DNA of 64,000 nt from Prostheceraeus crozeri. Lineage: Eukaryota > Platyhelminthes > Polycladida > Euryleptidae. The stretch lies in assembly GCA_907163375.1 (NCBI GenBank), contig CAJQUW010007073.1, positions 496,001 to 560,000 of the forward strand, written 5' to 3'. The notes below the pieces were generated by a model. That model was not told the DNA's origin. It worked only from the letters and a program-made list of their open reading frames with translations, and did not search any database. Of the stretch, positions 12,712-26,000 are shown one piece after another. Each line of letters starts with the position of its first letter. Position 1 is the first letter of the stretch. The position numbers and the translations under genes are program-made.

Positions 12712-12922
12712 AGGATGAAAGATAATATGACATCAGCAAGTAGCTAGCTGACATCCTCAAATTTTGAACTGATGGTTCAACTTGGTTTGAACCGGTTCCT
12801 TTGGTTTTATGTGTAGGCATTCCAATTTATTATTTGTTATCTCAAGTGTGACATTTTGCTTTTCCATAGAGGTAGGCCTAATATGTTCCGGGAAATCTGA
12901 AGTGTTAGTTAAAATCTGAACC

Positions 12923-13010
12923 GTGCACGTGGCCTAGTGAAGAAGGTGCGAGCTCGTCTCCACCCCGGACTTCGGTTCGATTCCTGAGTCAAGCGAGTGC
13001 GGTCGAGGAA
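12923..13010 (+). repeat. tRNA-like (A-box/B-box) segment, SINE-type
   Basis: TGGCCTAGTGA at 12930-12940 fits the RNA polymerase III A box. GGTTCGATTCC at 12974-12984 is a consensus B box, 44 bp downstream. A clean tRNA cloverleaf does not form and no anticodon arm is convincing. I read it as the tRNA-derived head of a SINE, not as a functional tRNA gene. A mirrored copy lies in the right arm. Confidence 0.65.
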
Positions 13011-14469
13011 TCAAGGGTGTTGTTGTATTTGTTTGACTTAATAGTTGTCATTCTCTTTAGATAATCAATGTACTGCGAAAAACCTTTGTTGTGACCATAG
13101 AGTAAGTATATTCGGTAGAGTGGTAACTCCACATTTATTAAATTCCCAATGTGTATACACTTTCGATTTTATTAAATGAACTCAAGGTGGTATTGTCACC
13201 AAATGTGAGATATGCAAATTTTTGTGGTTTTGCAGAAATTACAACGGAATTGACTGATCATGACAGCAATGCAGAAGGAAATGATATTATTTTACTGATC
13301 ATCCGTGTCATGACAGCCTTGGAAATTTAATGTTTGTTAAATTAGCACCTCGATGCCGATGACCTGACATTGCTTTCATACTGAACCTCAAGAGAATCTT
13401 CTAAAGCGAGATCACATCACAAACTGCCGTTGGTAGAGCAAAATAACAGAATCATGGACAATGATTTCAATCAACTTTGAAAGATGCAAATGGGTCCACA
13501 TCACTATTCAGATTCAAGAAACGAAACATGAATGTAGTGAATCATAAAATCATGCCGGTGAAAATTGAGTGAAAAGATTGAAACTTCAGCCAAGAAAGCA
13601 AAATCAGATCTCGACTTTTTCATTAAGACTTCCATTTTAATTCGGTTCATGAAATTCCCTTGATCATCAGCTTAATTTCCGCTTAGTTAGGATGCTTATT
13701 AGCAAATATTCATTCCCTCTGATATCCAACTTGTTTCATACTACTTATATAGGAGCGTCATCTCGATAGCATATAATTTGGCAAAATTTTGACTTTTTTA
13801 AAACAACTTTTTTAAAACTGCTCAATTAATTTTTTGGACCACGGGAACGCAATCTCCGCAAAAAACTGAATATTTTCATAAAAAAATTTCACAGTATACA
13901 GATACTTTTTTGAGTCGACACTCTACCGATACATCCCTACTCTATGCTCTGGGCTTATTACTTCTCGCATAATTAGAGATATTTTCTGATGTCGACAAAC
14001 TTACTCCGAAAGGGAATCTGCTTCGTAAAGTGTCCAAACGTGTTTAATTTCAAATCTATTATCTCCGATATTGCTTTGCCAACTTACTCCTACCTTACCT
14101 AGCCTACCTTACCTCTCCTACTTACCTAGACATACACATTTGAGTAAATGCTGGGTCTCGTCTCCGTTGTACTATGCAAAAAATTTAGATAAATTCAAGT
14201 CAGCTATGGAGATCTTCTGCCCATGGGATGCAGCATCAATTCAGATCACAAAAGATTTGTTAATTCCTTAACTGCTATAGGCAATAATGGCCACAGTCTG
14301 GCTTCTTTAAAAGCAAGGTATACCAATGTTACTTGAACACATGAGGAAACAATTAAGTGTTTCTAGGACAATTATTTTTCATGAGACAGGCTCGCCTCCC
14401 AATAAACAACTTACAACTTGAGGACGACTAGTAGAGCATCTCCTTCACCGAATTGGAAGTTTACTATCA

Positions 14470-15272
14470 ACTTAAATCCCCTACAAGTAATAAGTCTTGT
14501 GGATCCGACTTTATTCCAAATCGCCTTTGTTCATTTCTCGAGGTCACACTTTTCATGCCAGCCAATCACAGAGAAAATTTCAAATGTCTGAAAAAAGGCA
14601 TTTAATTTCCAACGCCAAAATCTCGACCAGCCAAATTAACGGAAATGTGCACAATAACGCTGCCTACTGCTCCTTCTAAAATTTCCGAACGACTTTTTTT
14701 TAATGAAATGCGCAAGCGTTTTGTGTCGGCCTTTGGTACAAATCAACACCGTTTCTGACCTGCAGCCTCAACCGTTACTGAATTGGTTTTAATTGCAGAT
14801 AAAGTGACAGAGCATTATGATAATATTGCAACAAATACTGCCTTGATAGATGTAATTTTCAAATTCTTTTGATAATGCCGAGCAGGATCTTCTTGTCCAA
14901 AAACTGAAATCACAAAGATTTCCGAGTGCATATCATTTGTGGCTAACTGATTACTTGTCTCAACGCTGGCTAAAATAGGGAGAAAGCTCACTTCCTCAAT
15001 CAAAATAGGTTCACCATCATTTCCTGTTCTCAAGGGTGTGCCGCAAGGTTCTGTGCTTGGCCCTTTTTCTCTGTCGTTGCTACGTTAGTGACCTGTCAGG
15101 TTCCACGAAGGATGTTTCTCTGTAGGATAATGCGTCGATTTTATATACTTCTATATTCAATCAATTTCATGTATACATGGTTCAACCAGGCCTAGCCGCA
15201 ATGATTAATCAATGAGCCTGCTTTCAAAAGGAAAAAGCTTTTATAGCTGTCGCTATGTAGACATTCCAAAAT
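14470..15272 (+). pseudogene. Old LINE reverse transcriptase fragment (LINE A)
   Basis: Read across shifting frames this stretch follows a non-LTR reverse transcriptase: PSKISERLFFNEMRKRFVSA, then AASTVTELVLIADKV, then QDLLVQKLKSQRFPSAYHLW with LTDYLSQRWLK, then VLKGVPQGSVLGP, the signature loop before the catalytic motif. Several stops and frameshifts are present. The expected YADD is replaced by a decayed DNAS-like string. The Gypsy element is inserted directly after it. The 540 bp before it (13930-14469) probably contains older LINE sequence but gives no clear motif. Confidence 0.7.
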
Positions 15273-15277
15273 GTTAA

Positions 15278-15468
15278 TGATGTGACTGACTTTCTTTCTC
15301 TCTCCCCTGACTCTTTATCATTGGCTCTAACTGTTCACCTATTTCCCTTACTGTCTCCTTCATGTACTCTGGGCTATAGGCAGGGAATACTCACATGTCT
15401 GTCCATCCACGCTGACTTGTTCTTCCTCGTGTTTGCACAGCTCACTAGCAATTAGTCCCAACACATCA
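15278..15468 (+). repeat. 5' LTR of the Gypsy element
   Basis: It starts TGATGTGACTGAC and ends ACACATCA. It is followed at once by ATTGGCAACGAGAATGG, at the primer-binding-site position; the primer tRNA was not assigned. The LTR is about 190 bp, short for Gypsy elements. Confidence 0.88.
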
Positions 15469-18400
15469 ATTGGCAACGAGAATGGCTCAACGATTAACGA
15501 TCCCACTACCACGCACCTTCATGGACCATCCTGGTGATCCTGCGGTCCGTTGGGATAATTGGTTAGTACAGCTTAAGAACTTCTTCACCTCAACGGATTT
15601 GACAATTTCTTCTTCGAACAAACTGAGCGACCATGCAAAGAGCGCCTATCTCTCTGCACTGCTCGGAACTGAGGGTGCTCGTATTTTAGTGGCACACCCA
15701 GTAGCTGCTACAGCTGAATCTGCGACTTTCGCTGATTTCAGCGCCGCCGTATCCACCCTCTTCGAACGACCTGTCAATCCTGTGCGCACTCAATATGAAT
15801 TTCGCAATCGACGTCAATGCCCGACCGAGTCGGCCGCGGACTTCCTTACGTCTCTACGAACCCTGTACGTCGATACCAACCTATGCTCAGATGGCGCCGA
15901 GGCTAAGAAGCTCGAAGAACACAACCTCGCGATGCAGCTAGCGATCGGTTGTTTCTCCCGCAAGACGCAGGAGAAACTTCTGCAGCACCCTGACGTGGAT
16001 CTCAACGTCTTTTTGCACACGATGCAAGCTGATGAGTCCGCTTCTGAAGCGTCAGCCGCGATACGAACCGAGGCTCTCAATCGCAGCATCGCAATCGTCA
16101 CGCATCATCGAGACAAGCGTGGCAGTGGCAAGAACTTTAAGCCTACTAAACAAAGGGCTTCAAACTCGTGCATCGGATGTGGTTCAACTGTGCATCAGTT
16201 CAAGTCTCCTGAGTGCCCTGCGTACGGCAAGACATGTAGGCCTAATAGCTGCAAAACATTGCATCATTTTGCCGCTGTACATGTCACGAAACAAGAGAAG
16301 CGACCGCAGCGTCAAATCTCTCTTCCTCAGCGAGCTCCAGATCGGCGCAATTTCATCTCCTGCTTATGAAATTACATTGCTTGTCCAGTGTGACTCAGCG
16401 ACCGCCCATGTTACATTCATGATAGACTTCGGAGCCGACATCTCCACTTTACAGCACGCAGTGCGGCTTCTGACAACTTCCCTTTGGCATCGATTCACCC
16501 GAACAACCAGGTTGTACGTAACTTCGACCACAGCCCCATATCTGGCATCAAAGGCTTTCTCGCACGCAGCCTCAGCTACAACGACCGCCGCAACACTCCC
16601 GCTGACTTCCTCGTAGTGCCCAACAGCTATCCTAGCGTCATCGGCCGTGACGTCATGCGGGGCCTGGACCTAAGAATCTGTGACGACCGCGGCAACATCT
16701 TGAGTGTTCGCTTTACAAGCGCGCACGTGCGCGCAGCAGACAAGTCAACAGAATGTGCGCTCAATAACTTCCCTTCTCTGCGAAGCAACGACCTTGGGAC
16801 CTTCCCAGACTACACGCATACAATTTCTGTGAGCGAGACTTTCAGACCTCACGTGACCAAACTTCGCTCTGTTCCTTTGGCCAAACGTGATGCTGTTATG
16901 CGCGAGATTCAGAGTATGATCGACAGTGGGATCTGGTCTCCTATCAGCAAATCCGATTGCGCTCACGGTATGGTCGTCGTGTCTAAGAAAGACGGAGATG
17001 TCAGAATTACAAGTGATCTTTCTCCACTTAACACTTACATTGTTCCTGATCGACATCCTTTGCCTCTCCTCGAGGATCTGCTCCTTCAATTGCGCGGTGC
17101 CTCCTTCTTTTCAAAGATCGACCTACGAAAAAGGTATTTTCACATACTCTTGGACAAAAGCAGCCGCCGATACACTGCAACGATAACACCGCTTGGGTTA
17201 ATGGCCTACAACAGACTACCCATGGGTCTGCGCAACGCCGCGTCAGTGTTTCAAAAGTATGTTTTTGAAACCCTTAAGAAGTGCAACAACTCTATTGCCT
17301 TCATTGACGATATTCTCGTTTACGGCAAGACTCGTGAAGAGCATGATGTAGCTCTGCAAAAAGTTTTTCAAGCCTTCTCCGACAAACAATTCCGCGTCAA
17401 CGTCGACAAGTGCGAGCTATGCGTCTCCGAAACCACGTTCCTCGGCTTCCGATTGAACAAAGATGGTGTCCGTCCCAACCCCGACAAGATCCGACCCATC
17501 AAACAAGCAGCACCACCAAAGAACCTAGAGCATCTGCAATTCTTCCTGGGCGCGGTCAACTATCTCAAGAACCAAGCTTTCACTTGGGGTTGCGACCAAG
17601 AGAGGGCATTCCAAACTTTAAAGGAGTCGATCTCGGAGGAGCTACAACTCTCAATCTTTGATCCCCATGTCCCAACAATCGTTACGGTCGATGCAAGTGA
17701 CATTGGACTCGGTGCACAGCTCTCGCAGCAGAAAAATGATATTTAAGTGCCGATTCAATTCGCCTCACATACGCTCTCGGATCGTGAGCGCAACTTCGCG
17801 ACAAATGAGCGTGAAGCACTCGCGTGTTTGTGGGTCGTAGAGCATTGGGAAAAATTTCTGCTAGGCCGCCATTTCACTCTCCGAACTCATGGCACTCTGT
17901 CAACTTTCCTCCAACATTACACTTCCACCCGAAAGTCCACCAAATTCATCCGATGGCGTGAACGCTTGTCTCTCTTTGATTGCTCCGTGAGCTACATCAA
18001 AGGCAGCACCAACTACATGGCCGACGCTTTGAGCCGCTTACCTCAAGCCGATCCAAAGAAAGAAGACGCGATCGTGGATGAGGAATCAGAGAGTACTGCC
18101 ACAATTGCAAGTTTAATGAGCAGCCCGATATCTTTCGACGAACATCCTGGCATTGTTCGTGCAAAGCGGCAGCTACGACGAATTCACGGGTGGCCTGGAA
18201 TGGACTCGTATGTCGAGAACTTAGTCCGACATTGCACCGCCTGCGGAGACAGCAGTAAGTACCACAAACCCACCGTCGTGCAACCAACGAAAATTGAACT
18301 GTTAACCGAAGCATGACACAAAGTAGCTATCGACATCACCGGTCCGTTCGCCAATGCGCCAAGTCATCAGCGATTCCTGAAAGTGGTCATAGACTATAAG

Positions 18401-19141
18401 TCCGGATTCCCGGAAGTCCTCCTGTCCGGTGACATAACTTCCGGTCGAATGATCTCTTGGCTTCAGGAATTATTTTCTCGCTACGGCAATCCGTCAATGT
18501 TAGTGTCAGACAATGGCAAGCAATTCTGCTCTGGAATTTATGAAGAGTTTCTATGACGAGACATCTTGCATTGGAAAACGCCCGTCTACGATCCTCGACC
18601 AAACGGAAAAGTTGAAGTCTTCAACCGCTATTTGAAACACGGTGTACAAACGTTCGCTTCAGGGAAGAAGGAATTCGCCTCAGGAATTCAAGAGCTGCTA
18701 ATGAGTCATAGATCAACCAGCCCGACTCCTGAATTCGAGACTCCAGCTGAAGCATTTTTCAAGCGTCGAATCCGCACGGATTACGAGCCTGCCCGCCGAA
18801 AGCCTACCAACGAATCAGCACCTGCGATTATCTGCGAGAACGACGATCAATCTCCTCAGCAAAAGCCACGCTACAGAGGTCCGTTTCGCATCAACGACTG
18901 GGTGCGCGTTCGACTACCCCATGTCCCGAAAGGCCGCTCACCTTTCTTCGAACCACGGCGCATCACCGAAGTACACGTATCTACTATCTGACGGCAACAG
19001 ATGGAACGCGAGGAGCTTGGTCCGTCATCGTGAAGACCTCCGAGCAATCGAGATTGGAGTCGAAGGAGCTCTACGGAGCAGATCGAACAGGAAATCCTGT
19101 GGTCTTCCGCCTATCCGCACGGAATTCGAGGAGGGAGATGA

Positions 19142-19343
19142 TGATGTGACTGACTTTCTCTCTCTCTCTTATCTCTCTCCCCTGACTCTTTATCATTGGC
19201 TCTAACTGTTCGCGTATTTCCCCTACTGTCTCCTTCATGTACTCTGGGCTATGGGCAGGGAATACACACATGTTTGTCCATCCACGCTGACTTATTCTTC
19301 CTCGTGTTTGCGCAGCTTACTAGCAATTAGTCCCGACACGTCA
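19142..19343 (+). repeat. 3' LTR of the Gypsy element
   Basis: It repeats the 5' LTR with about eleven substitutions and one extra CT-rich stretch near the start. It is preceded by the purine-rich GAGGAGGGAGATGATGA and followed by the GTTAA target duplication. Confidence 0.88.
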
Positions 19344-20082
19344 GTTAACCATATTTAGATGAAACTATTCCACAACTATGGATATAATATAGATGATATC
19401 TCGACGTTTCACAATGACAGAAACATGGGCGCAGCATCTACGGGGACACGAGGGTCCGGACCCCCGCCAGAATTTTCCTAGGGGGATCGGACCCCTGTTG
19501 GAACGGCATGATTTCCATGCCTCTTTTGTTGCCCGTAAACTGTCGGAAAGCCTCGTTATACTCATATAATCATGCCTGAGGAGACCGTATGCTGTGAAAA
19601 ATCCACATATCTGGAATTTCCATCAATTCTTCATTTCTTTTACTTCATTTTGCTCACCTTAGCACGTGCAAGTATGGCTTTGTTAATAAAGAATTTCATT
19701 CCAGGGACTGGCACCGTCTTATGACATCAGTCAAGACATCTGGTATCGTCATTAAGTCTTAAAGCGTCAACGCTTGCATGTGCAGCACCTACTGTGCAAT
19801 GCATTAGCGAGACAGTAAATCCCACTTGGCGGGCATCACACATTGAGCCCTCCGGCCAAACTCCATTAAACATTTGGAAGATTGATTAACGTAGTGGACA
19901 CATACACATTTCATTCATTCCTTGATTTGTGAGAAGTGTATGTGAACAAGCTTTGCTATCCGAATTTGCTTTGAAAATCATTGACAGGAATCTTCAGCCT
20001 GTGTAGTGTATCATTTACATTTGGAACATACCTTTATTTACAAAATACTTTCGACTATCGTCTGATTTGACTCGCTCTTACA

Positions 20083-23000
20083 ATGCCTCGCTCTCAAGAA
20101 AGCAAGAAAAGAAAGGGAGAAGAACTGTCTGTCACCGGAACCAAACGAATGCTAACTTTGGATATGTATTGGTAAGTAAGTTACAATGTGTATTGTTCTT
20201 AGTGTGCGTACAACCAACAGTTGAAATATTGTCGTTCAGTGAATTGGTTGTTGTTCAGTGAAGTTGAATGGCGCCACATTATATGAGGGGCTGCTGTGAT
20301 TTTTGGAGATGGGCGATTTGACCACACCTAGCTCATTGTTTGGCAATTAATGCGGGGCGCTATTTGGTGTTTCGAAGTTTGCATAGATGAGGCGGTGTTG
20401 AGGTGTGAGACAAATTCAATGAGGGGCTGTTGACTGTTATTTCTTGAAGTTTGACAATTTGACAGAATCTCAATTATTAGATAATCGTTGTTCGGCGCTA
20501 CTTTCCGTATCGAATGCTATATGGTGACGGGCAAAATGAGAGGAGAGATTCCTACCTTTCAAATAAACAAGTGAATATCATATCAAACCAGTTGTTTCTG
20601 ATGTTAAATTCTAAACGTTAATGCTCATCATTAGTATCAGTACACATACAAATATTCAAAGGTTACAATAAGCAAATATAATCAGTAAATATAACTAATT
20701 TAATCTTCTAAGATCATGAAAACCGTGAATGGTTAACTTTAAATTAATCAAAAGCATAATTATTACATCAGGTTAGATCCAAAAAATGAAAAATAGGTCC
20801 CCATTGGTATACAGAAATTGAGTAAATTCAGATACGTTCAGAAATTCTAATATATTCATGTGGTAATTATTCTATAGCTAGAGGATATTTCCAATATATA
20901 TTTTTTCTGTAATTAAAAACCATTCAAAGTATTCAAGCTTGAATAGAATACATATATTTGTGAGATAATTACGTAACAAAGATAAAAATGCGCCTTACAT
21001 GTGACAATCATGATCAAAAGAAGTCTAGAAATTCTACAATGTTTTGTCTAACTCATGACCAAAATATACAATGCAATGGTAAGTTAAACTGAAGCAACTA
21101 CAAAGTTCACGGCGATATCACTTACTACATAATTATATGTTATAAGAAGATGTACACGAAAACGATAAAAAAACTATCACTGAAAATCGGATAAAATTGT
21201 GTAGTCAAAATCTTCCTCTTGTTCTGTCATCGAGAAACTGTTACAAAGAGATGGGAGTGCAGGCCTTGGTGGCGGCATCGACAGAGGAGAGTAATCCAAT
21301 AAAGAACTAATTCTTAATTCCTGGGCAGACGAAGAGCGCTTGTAAGCGCAAACGGCGTTACTTTGGTGCCCTGTACGTTTCTTTATCAGCTGTTCGTCCA
21401 CGTCGGCACGGAAAAGGGTTGTAGCACACATAACTTTCCCTGAATGACCGGTGAAACGACCTTCCAGTTTGGCCTTCTTAGCTGCCTCTGGTATGATTTT
21501 CGAAATTGACGTGACGCCCAGTGGTGCTCTGGAAAACCGCAATTTCCCTGCAATCTTCATCAGTGGTCGTCGATAGAATGCACCTTGGAAGATACCACAC
21601 TGTTGTAGACAATCAATGTACATTTTGATTATCTTGTACGAGGATAAAGAGGACGAAGTGTCATAGTGCTTCACTTCCTTGCGCTCAAGCGAACGATGAT
21701 TTAAACCACCAGAAAATGTCTTTGAATTTTTTCCAGTAAACGTAACAAATTTGCCAGCGTCGTCTTCATCAAACGAGAACTGATCGATTGTCAAATTTCG
21801 ATGTTCGTCACGAGATCTGAGACCGAAAATTTTACACACGTAAAAATATGTAGCGCTGATCAGGCCAGATGAATCGGATGTCGAGAACGCTTCAGAAGTC
21901 CACAGACGATGTTCGTCTTCTGTTTCAATGGGGTCCGATTGAACCTTATGCATCCCAATTCCTCTCTCGGTTAATTCCTTCATGCGACTGTCGAGTGAGA
22001 GGCGAAGATAATGAAAATCCGTTATGCTTTTATCAAAAAAGTTTAAGTCCGGTCGTAGACATTCATTACTGAAGTACCGCAAAATACCACTCTACTGTGT
22101 CAGCTCTCATTAGCCTTCAGCTTCCTCGACAATGTATTTCCTGGGTACTCAATTTTCTACAAAGTCGCAAACAGAGAGTTTGTTTGGAGAATAACACTTC
22201 TGAGTGGGTGGATATTCTCAGTGGTGTCCCGCAAGGGAGGACGATTGGGCCCATCCTTTTCACTGCTGTGGTGGATTCCTTAAAGCCGGTATGTGATAAT
22301 TCTTTGATTGTAAAATACGCCGACGATATTTCTGTACTGCATTTTGTGCACCAGCAAGGGCAGGATAAGTTACAGCAAGAATGGGATCACCTGGAAGATT
22401 GGTCAAAGCAGGTTGGACTTTATTTGAACTTATCTAAGAGTTGCGTTGTAAACTTTGTGACGAAGAAATCGCTAAGTTTTGATGATGTCATCTCGGCTAC
22501 TGGTATGCATATTTCTACTTTGTCTGAAATTAAACTGCTTGGTGTTACTTTTTCAAATGATTTTAGTTGGAATTCCCATATCAAGGACGTTGTCAGCAAA
22601 TGTCGTCGTAGAATTTTTATCTTGCGTAATTTGCGTAGAGCCCGGTGTCCTCAGCATGTCATTCATAAATGTTATGTTGCCTATATTCGCTCTCTGATCA
22701 TTTATGCATATCCGTGTTTTTGTAATCTTAGTGACTATCTGATTTCTGACTTACTTCGCGTGGAGCGTCATGCAGCCCGTTTCTTCAATGAATTTGACTT
22801 TGATAAATTGCCTGTTGTGTTGAATAGTGTCTGTGTAAAACTGTTCCAGCAGATAGAGTCTAACCCTGATCATTTCCTTCGACACATTTTTCGTGAGAGA
22901 TCTCGACGTGGCAGAAACCAATGCAGTTTGACGGCACCTCCTGCGGCAAGTCACCGTTTTAGCCGCTCTTTTATCCGTTTTGGCAGATGATTTCTTTTTA

Positions 23001-26000
23001 TTCTATGTATTTTACTTAGTAAGTCTCGTTGTGATTTCAAATATTGTTACAGGTTCACCGCTCATTGTGATCTGAATAAAAATTCTTTTCTTTCTTTCTT
23101 TTCTTACCACACATTATTCCATAGATTGTCTTAGGGGTATTCTTGCCCATCTTTTCGGCGAATTTCAAAAATAAAATGACATAAAATTTTTCCAATTCGG
23201 TCACGTGGATATGTAGAAAGCTCGGTCAGCAGAGGAAACGCGCCAACTGGCCTGGCAAAGTTTCTGGCCTCGACCCATGTTTCATAAACATGAGTTGCGA
23301 AGGTGTTGTTCTTGATAGTATTTTTCGGTGTACTCCTCTGAATGCACGAGTCAATGTCTTGGGTGGATACGAACGTAAATCGTGTGTCCATTGTCGTCGG
23401 TCTTCCACTATTGATATGACTTTGTTTTCTGTTTAACTTGAATATATTTCAGTCTGATTGCATCATATTAAGTCTGACTGAATCATCTCTTTTAAAGTAT
23501 GCAAATTTCAGATAGCAACTCGCTTTAACCAGAAGTCCAATATTAGAAATAATAAAATGCGAGGCGGCTCCTTCTATTTTCAGAGATGTGCCATGACAGA
23601 ACAATGAGGGGCAAGATTAAGCATAAATGGGTTTCCTAAGAGAGTCGGAGATTCGCAGCTTCATTTGAGAGGGGCGTAAAAGTCAGACACTAAGAACAAG
23701 TTAGTTGTCGCACATGAAAGTTAGACTCGGGCTTCTCCCTCGTCTAACTTTCATGAGCGACAACTATCACTTATTCACAAATGAAACTCTTTTTATTATG
23801 AAATGTACGAAATGATGCTGCCTCAAAGCGTAATAGAATAAAATATTAATAAGTCCACACCGAATGAGAAGTTGTGTATTAAATATTTTAAAAGGATAAT
23901 AAGTCAAAGAATTTTACATTGTTTTAGATTAATAGTATATTTTCCAATTTTTCAATGGATAACTTCTGATTCATTGTGGCACTCGTATTATGAATACAAT
24001 TCGATATATGAATTTTGAGTTTAAGCATTCTTTTGTGGTAGGGCCTATTCAGTGATATACGACAAAGTTTGCTTCCTATTCCTGGACAACTGTTTTCCTG
24101 GCTACAACTGCTTTTAAAGGCTAATAGGTCTCATTTGAATGTTGAATCACTGAAACGCGCTTCAAAAAATGTTAGAGATTAGTAATCCTGCACGCGTTAT
24201 AGTTTATTCAAGTACCTACATGCAGTTGGCCTTGCCCAGTTTAGCCATTCGCCAGAATGATTGTGAATAGCAAAAATATACATAAATTTTTTATGAATGT
24301 GTTTATTTCATGTATCTATCTATGTGAGCAAAAATGTGTGTACAAATACAATCCAAAAAACGGAGCTTACTGCAGTCCGCGCAAGCTATTAGGTATGCTA
24401 CAGGTCTGGTAAATAAAATCACATTCAGCGCCATCGACTTTGTCTTGTATGTTAGCTTATCTGTAGATTCTTACCACGATTGAATCAAAAGGTTACGATG
24501 TCAAAAGAATTTCGTAGAAGCATTCTGAGATTCTTAATGAATTGATTAATATGCTCTGTATGCAAGAGAGTACAGTCAACGAAACTTAAAAATTCGATTA
24601 ATCACTTATTTACTTTCTGCCTGATTTTGAGACCTTTTTTCCTTAGGTTTGGAGATTGGCAATTAATTGATTAATTAATCGAAGTATGGACCCAATTGCA
24701 AATAATTGATTGATCCAAATTTAATTGATTGACAATAAATAAATAAATTTTTCCAAGCCGAGCTCCGATGATGGCACAATGGCTTGGCCACCATCAGCGC
24801 TCCGGAGTTGGAGTCTACCGGAGTCCTATCACTTGGCCGGAGTCGAAAGGCCGGAGTCGACTTGGCCGCACTCCGACTTAGTGGTAAGATTGTTATAGTC
24901 TCAAGACAATATTTTTTTTAAACATTTTAATCGTTTTATCTATCGAGTTTCTCTAGCGACATATATCTAGATTCTAGACAATTATTTTATCAATAATCAT
25001 TTGATCATTTTATCTTTCATACAAATAACTTAATTTGTCCATAACTTAACAAGTGATTACCGCAAGCACTCTAGGCTCTATTGTACATAATTTGTTGTCC
25101 TTCAAATGATTTGACGTAGATAGCTATCACAACATAACAAATTTGTAATCATGCAAATTATCTATTATTGATAATACGCATTTATGTATAATGTAGCCTA
25201 CATGTAGGCTTACAGGATGTAATATTCTGTGTATAAGCTATTGTGTTTTCTCGAGTGTTTCATTGAGCAGTCTATGTATGATGAAAAGTCAATGGAATGA
25301 TAGCAAATTCGATTAATACGATATGAATGATGCGGAAGCCACGGGATTGGATTACCTTAATCAACATGCTAAAATGATACTTCTGTAAGTGACTTCAACA
25401 CAGTTTGACACACGATTTTGATGAACAAGTAGAAAGTTCATAATTTCAAATTTCAAAATTTATCAATTACCTCTATTCACTTTGGTTCCCAAAAGCAAAC
25501 AATTTAAGTATCAACGCATGAAAGAACAACATCTTGCCTGCAGCTGCTGAAGCATACTTCGAAGCAGTTACCAAGTAGAAAAAACTAAGTCATAAATATC
25601 GCTACAGAATCAGTGTACAGATGGAAGTCTGAATGTGAAGCAAAATTTGGGAAAGACGCATTTATTAAATCATATAAATTAGCTACACAAGGTTTCTTCC
25701 CATTTGAAAATGACATGCGTACTCAGGCTGATGGTGTATCGATGGGGTCCCAAACTTCAAGTCATCGCAAGAATACCTACACGGATTACTAATAAGCAAT
25801 TAAAATCCACAACCAACCAAGCAAACCAAGCAATTGAAATCTTAAAAGCACGCAAAAGATAGGCTACGTAGATCTGATCAAGGGATTATATTTTTCAATG
25901 CTGATTTCATCAATTCTGATATCCTTTCAATCATCACATCTAAACGATGTTTTCGGACTGATTGAACATCGAAGATTAAGCACAATTAAATGTACGTCGT

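Larger units (their letters stand above)
12073..13929. repeat. Left arm of a ~1.85-kb long inverted repeat
   Basis: The arm runs from AGCTCGGTTCGGCTTC to ACTTTTTTGAGTCGACACTC and CTACCGA. Its reverse complement lies at 29131-30974. Stretches of more than 150 bp compared by eye are virtually identical. The arm contains a tRNA-like promoter segment and an internal direct duplication. It encodes no recognisable protein. It could be a terminal inverted repeat of an unknown element or one half of an inverted duplication; the outer ends show no known TIR motif or clear target duplication. Confidence 0.9.
15278..19343 (+). mobile_element. Gypsy (Ty3-type) LTR retrotransposon, fossil copy
   Basis: The element is about 4.07 kb, flanked by the 5-bp target duplication GTTAA (15273-15277 and 19344-19348). 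Two LTRs of about 192 and 202 bp begin TGATGTGAC and end with CA. Parts in order: gag about 15.48-16.37 kb with a Cys/His zinc-knuckle-like stretch near its end; pol about 16.37-18.99 kb with a protease-like region, reverse transcriptase (FIDDILVYG), RNase H and an integrase region with its zinc-binding part. A purine-rich tract precedes the 3' LTR. The copy is broken, with about three or four breaks, and is short for the family. The LTRs differ at about eleven positions plus one indel, so it is not recent. It sits inside the old LINE A fragment. Confidence 0.92.
21177..23391 (-). pseudogene. Crypton-type tyrosine recombinase, split by a LINE
   Basis: The gene starts at ATG 23391 (MDTRFTFVSTQDID) and runs to 23131 with HVYETWVEARNFARP and FIFEIRRKDGQEYP. 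After a single frameshift it continues KTIYGIMCG, is interrupted by the LINE at 22091-23104, and resumes LRYFSNECLRPD at about 22084. The rest (to 21177) has the DUF3504/KIAA1958-like layout: LDSRMKELTERGIG, then the recombinase core FTGHSGK, then LIKKRTGHQS and VCAYKRSS with the likely nucleophilic Tyr. The usual HxxR is HxxK here. Total about 390 aa. Cryptons lack terminal inverted repeats, so the element borders cannot be drawn. A domesticated host gene is the alternative, made unlikely by the frameshift and the insertion. Confidence 0.78.

Noticed and set aside
12923-13000. Functional tRNA gene
   Set aside because: A and B boxes are present, but no full cloverleaf or anticodon arm forms. 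A SINE head explains it better.
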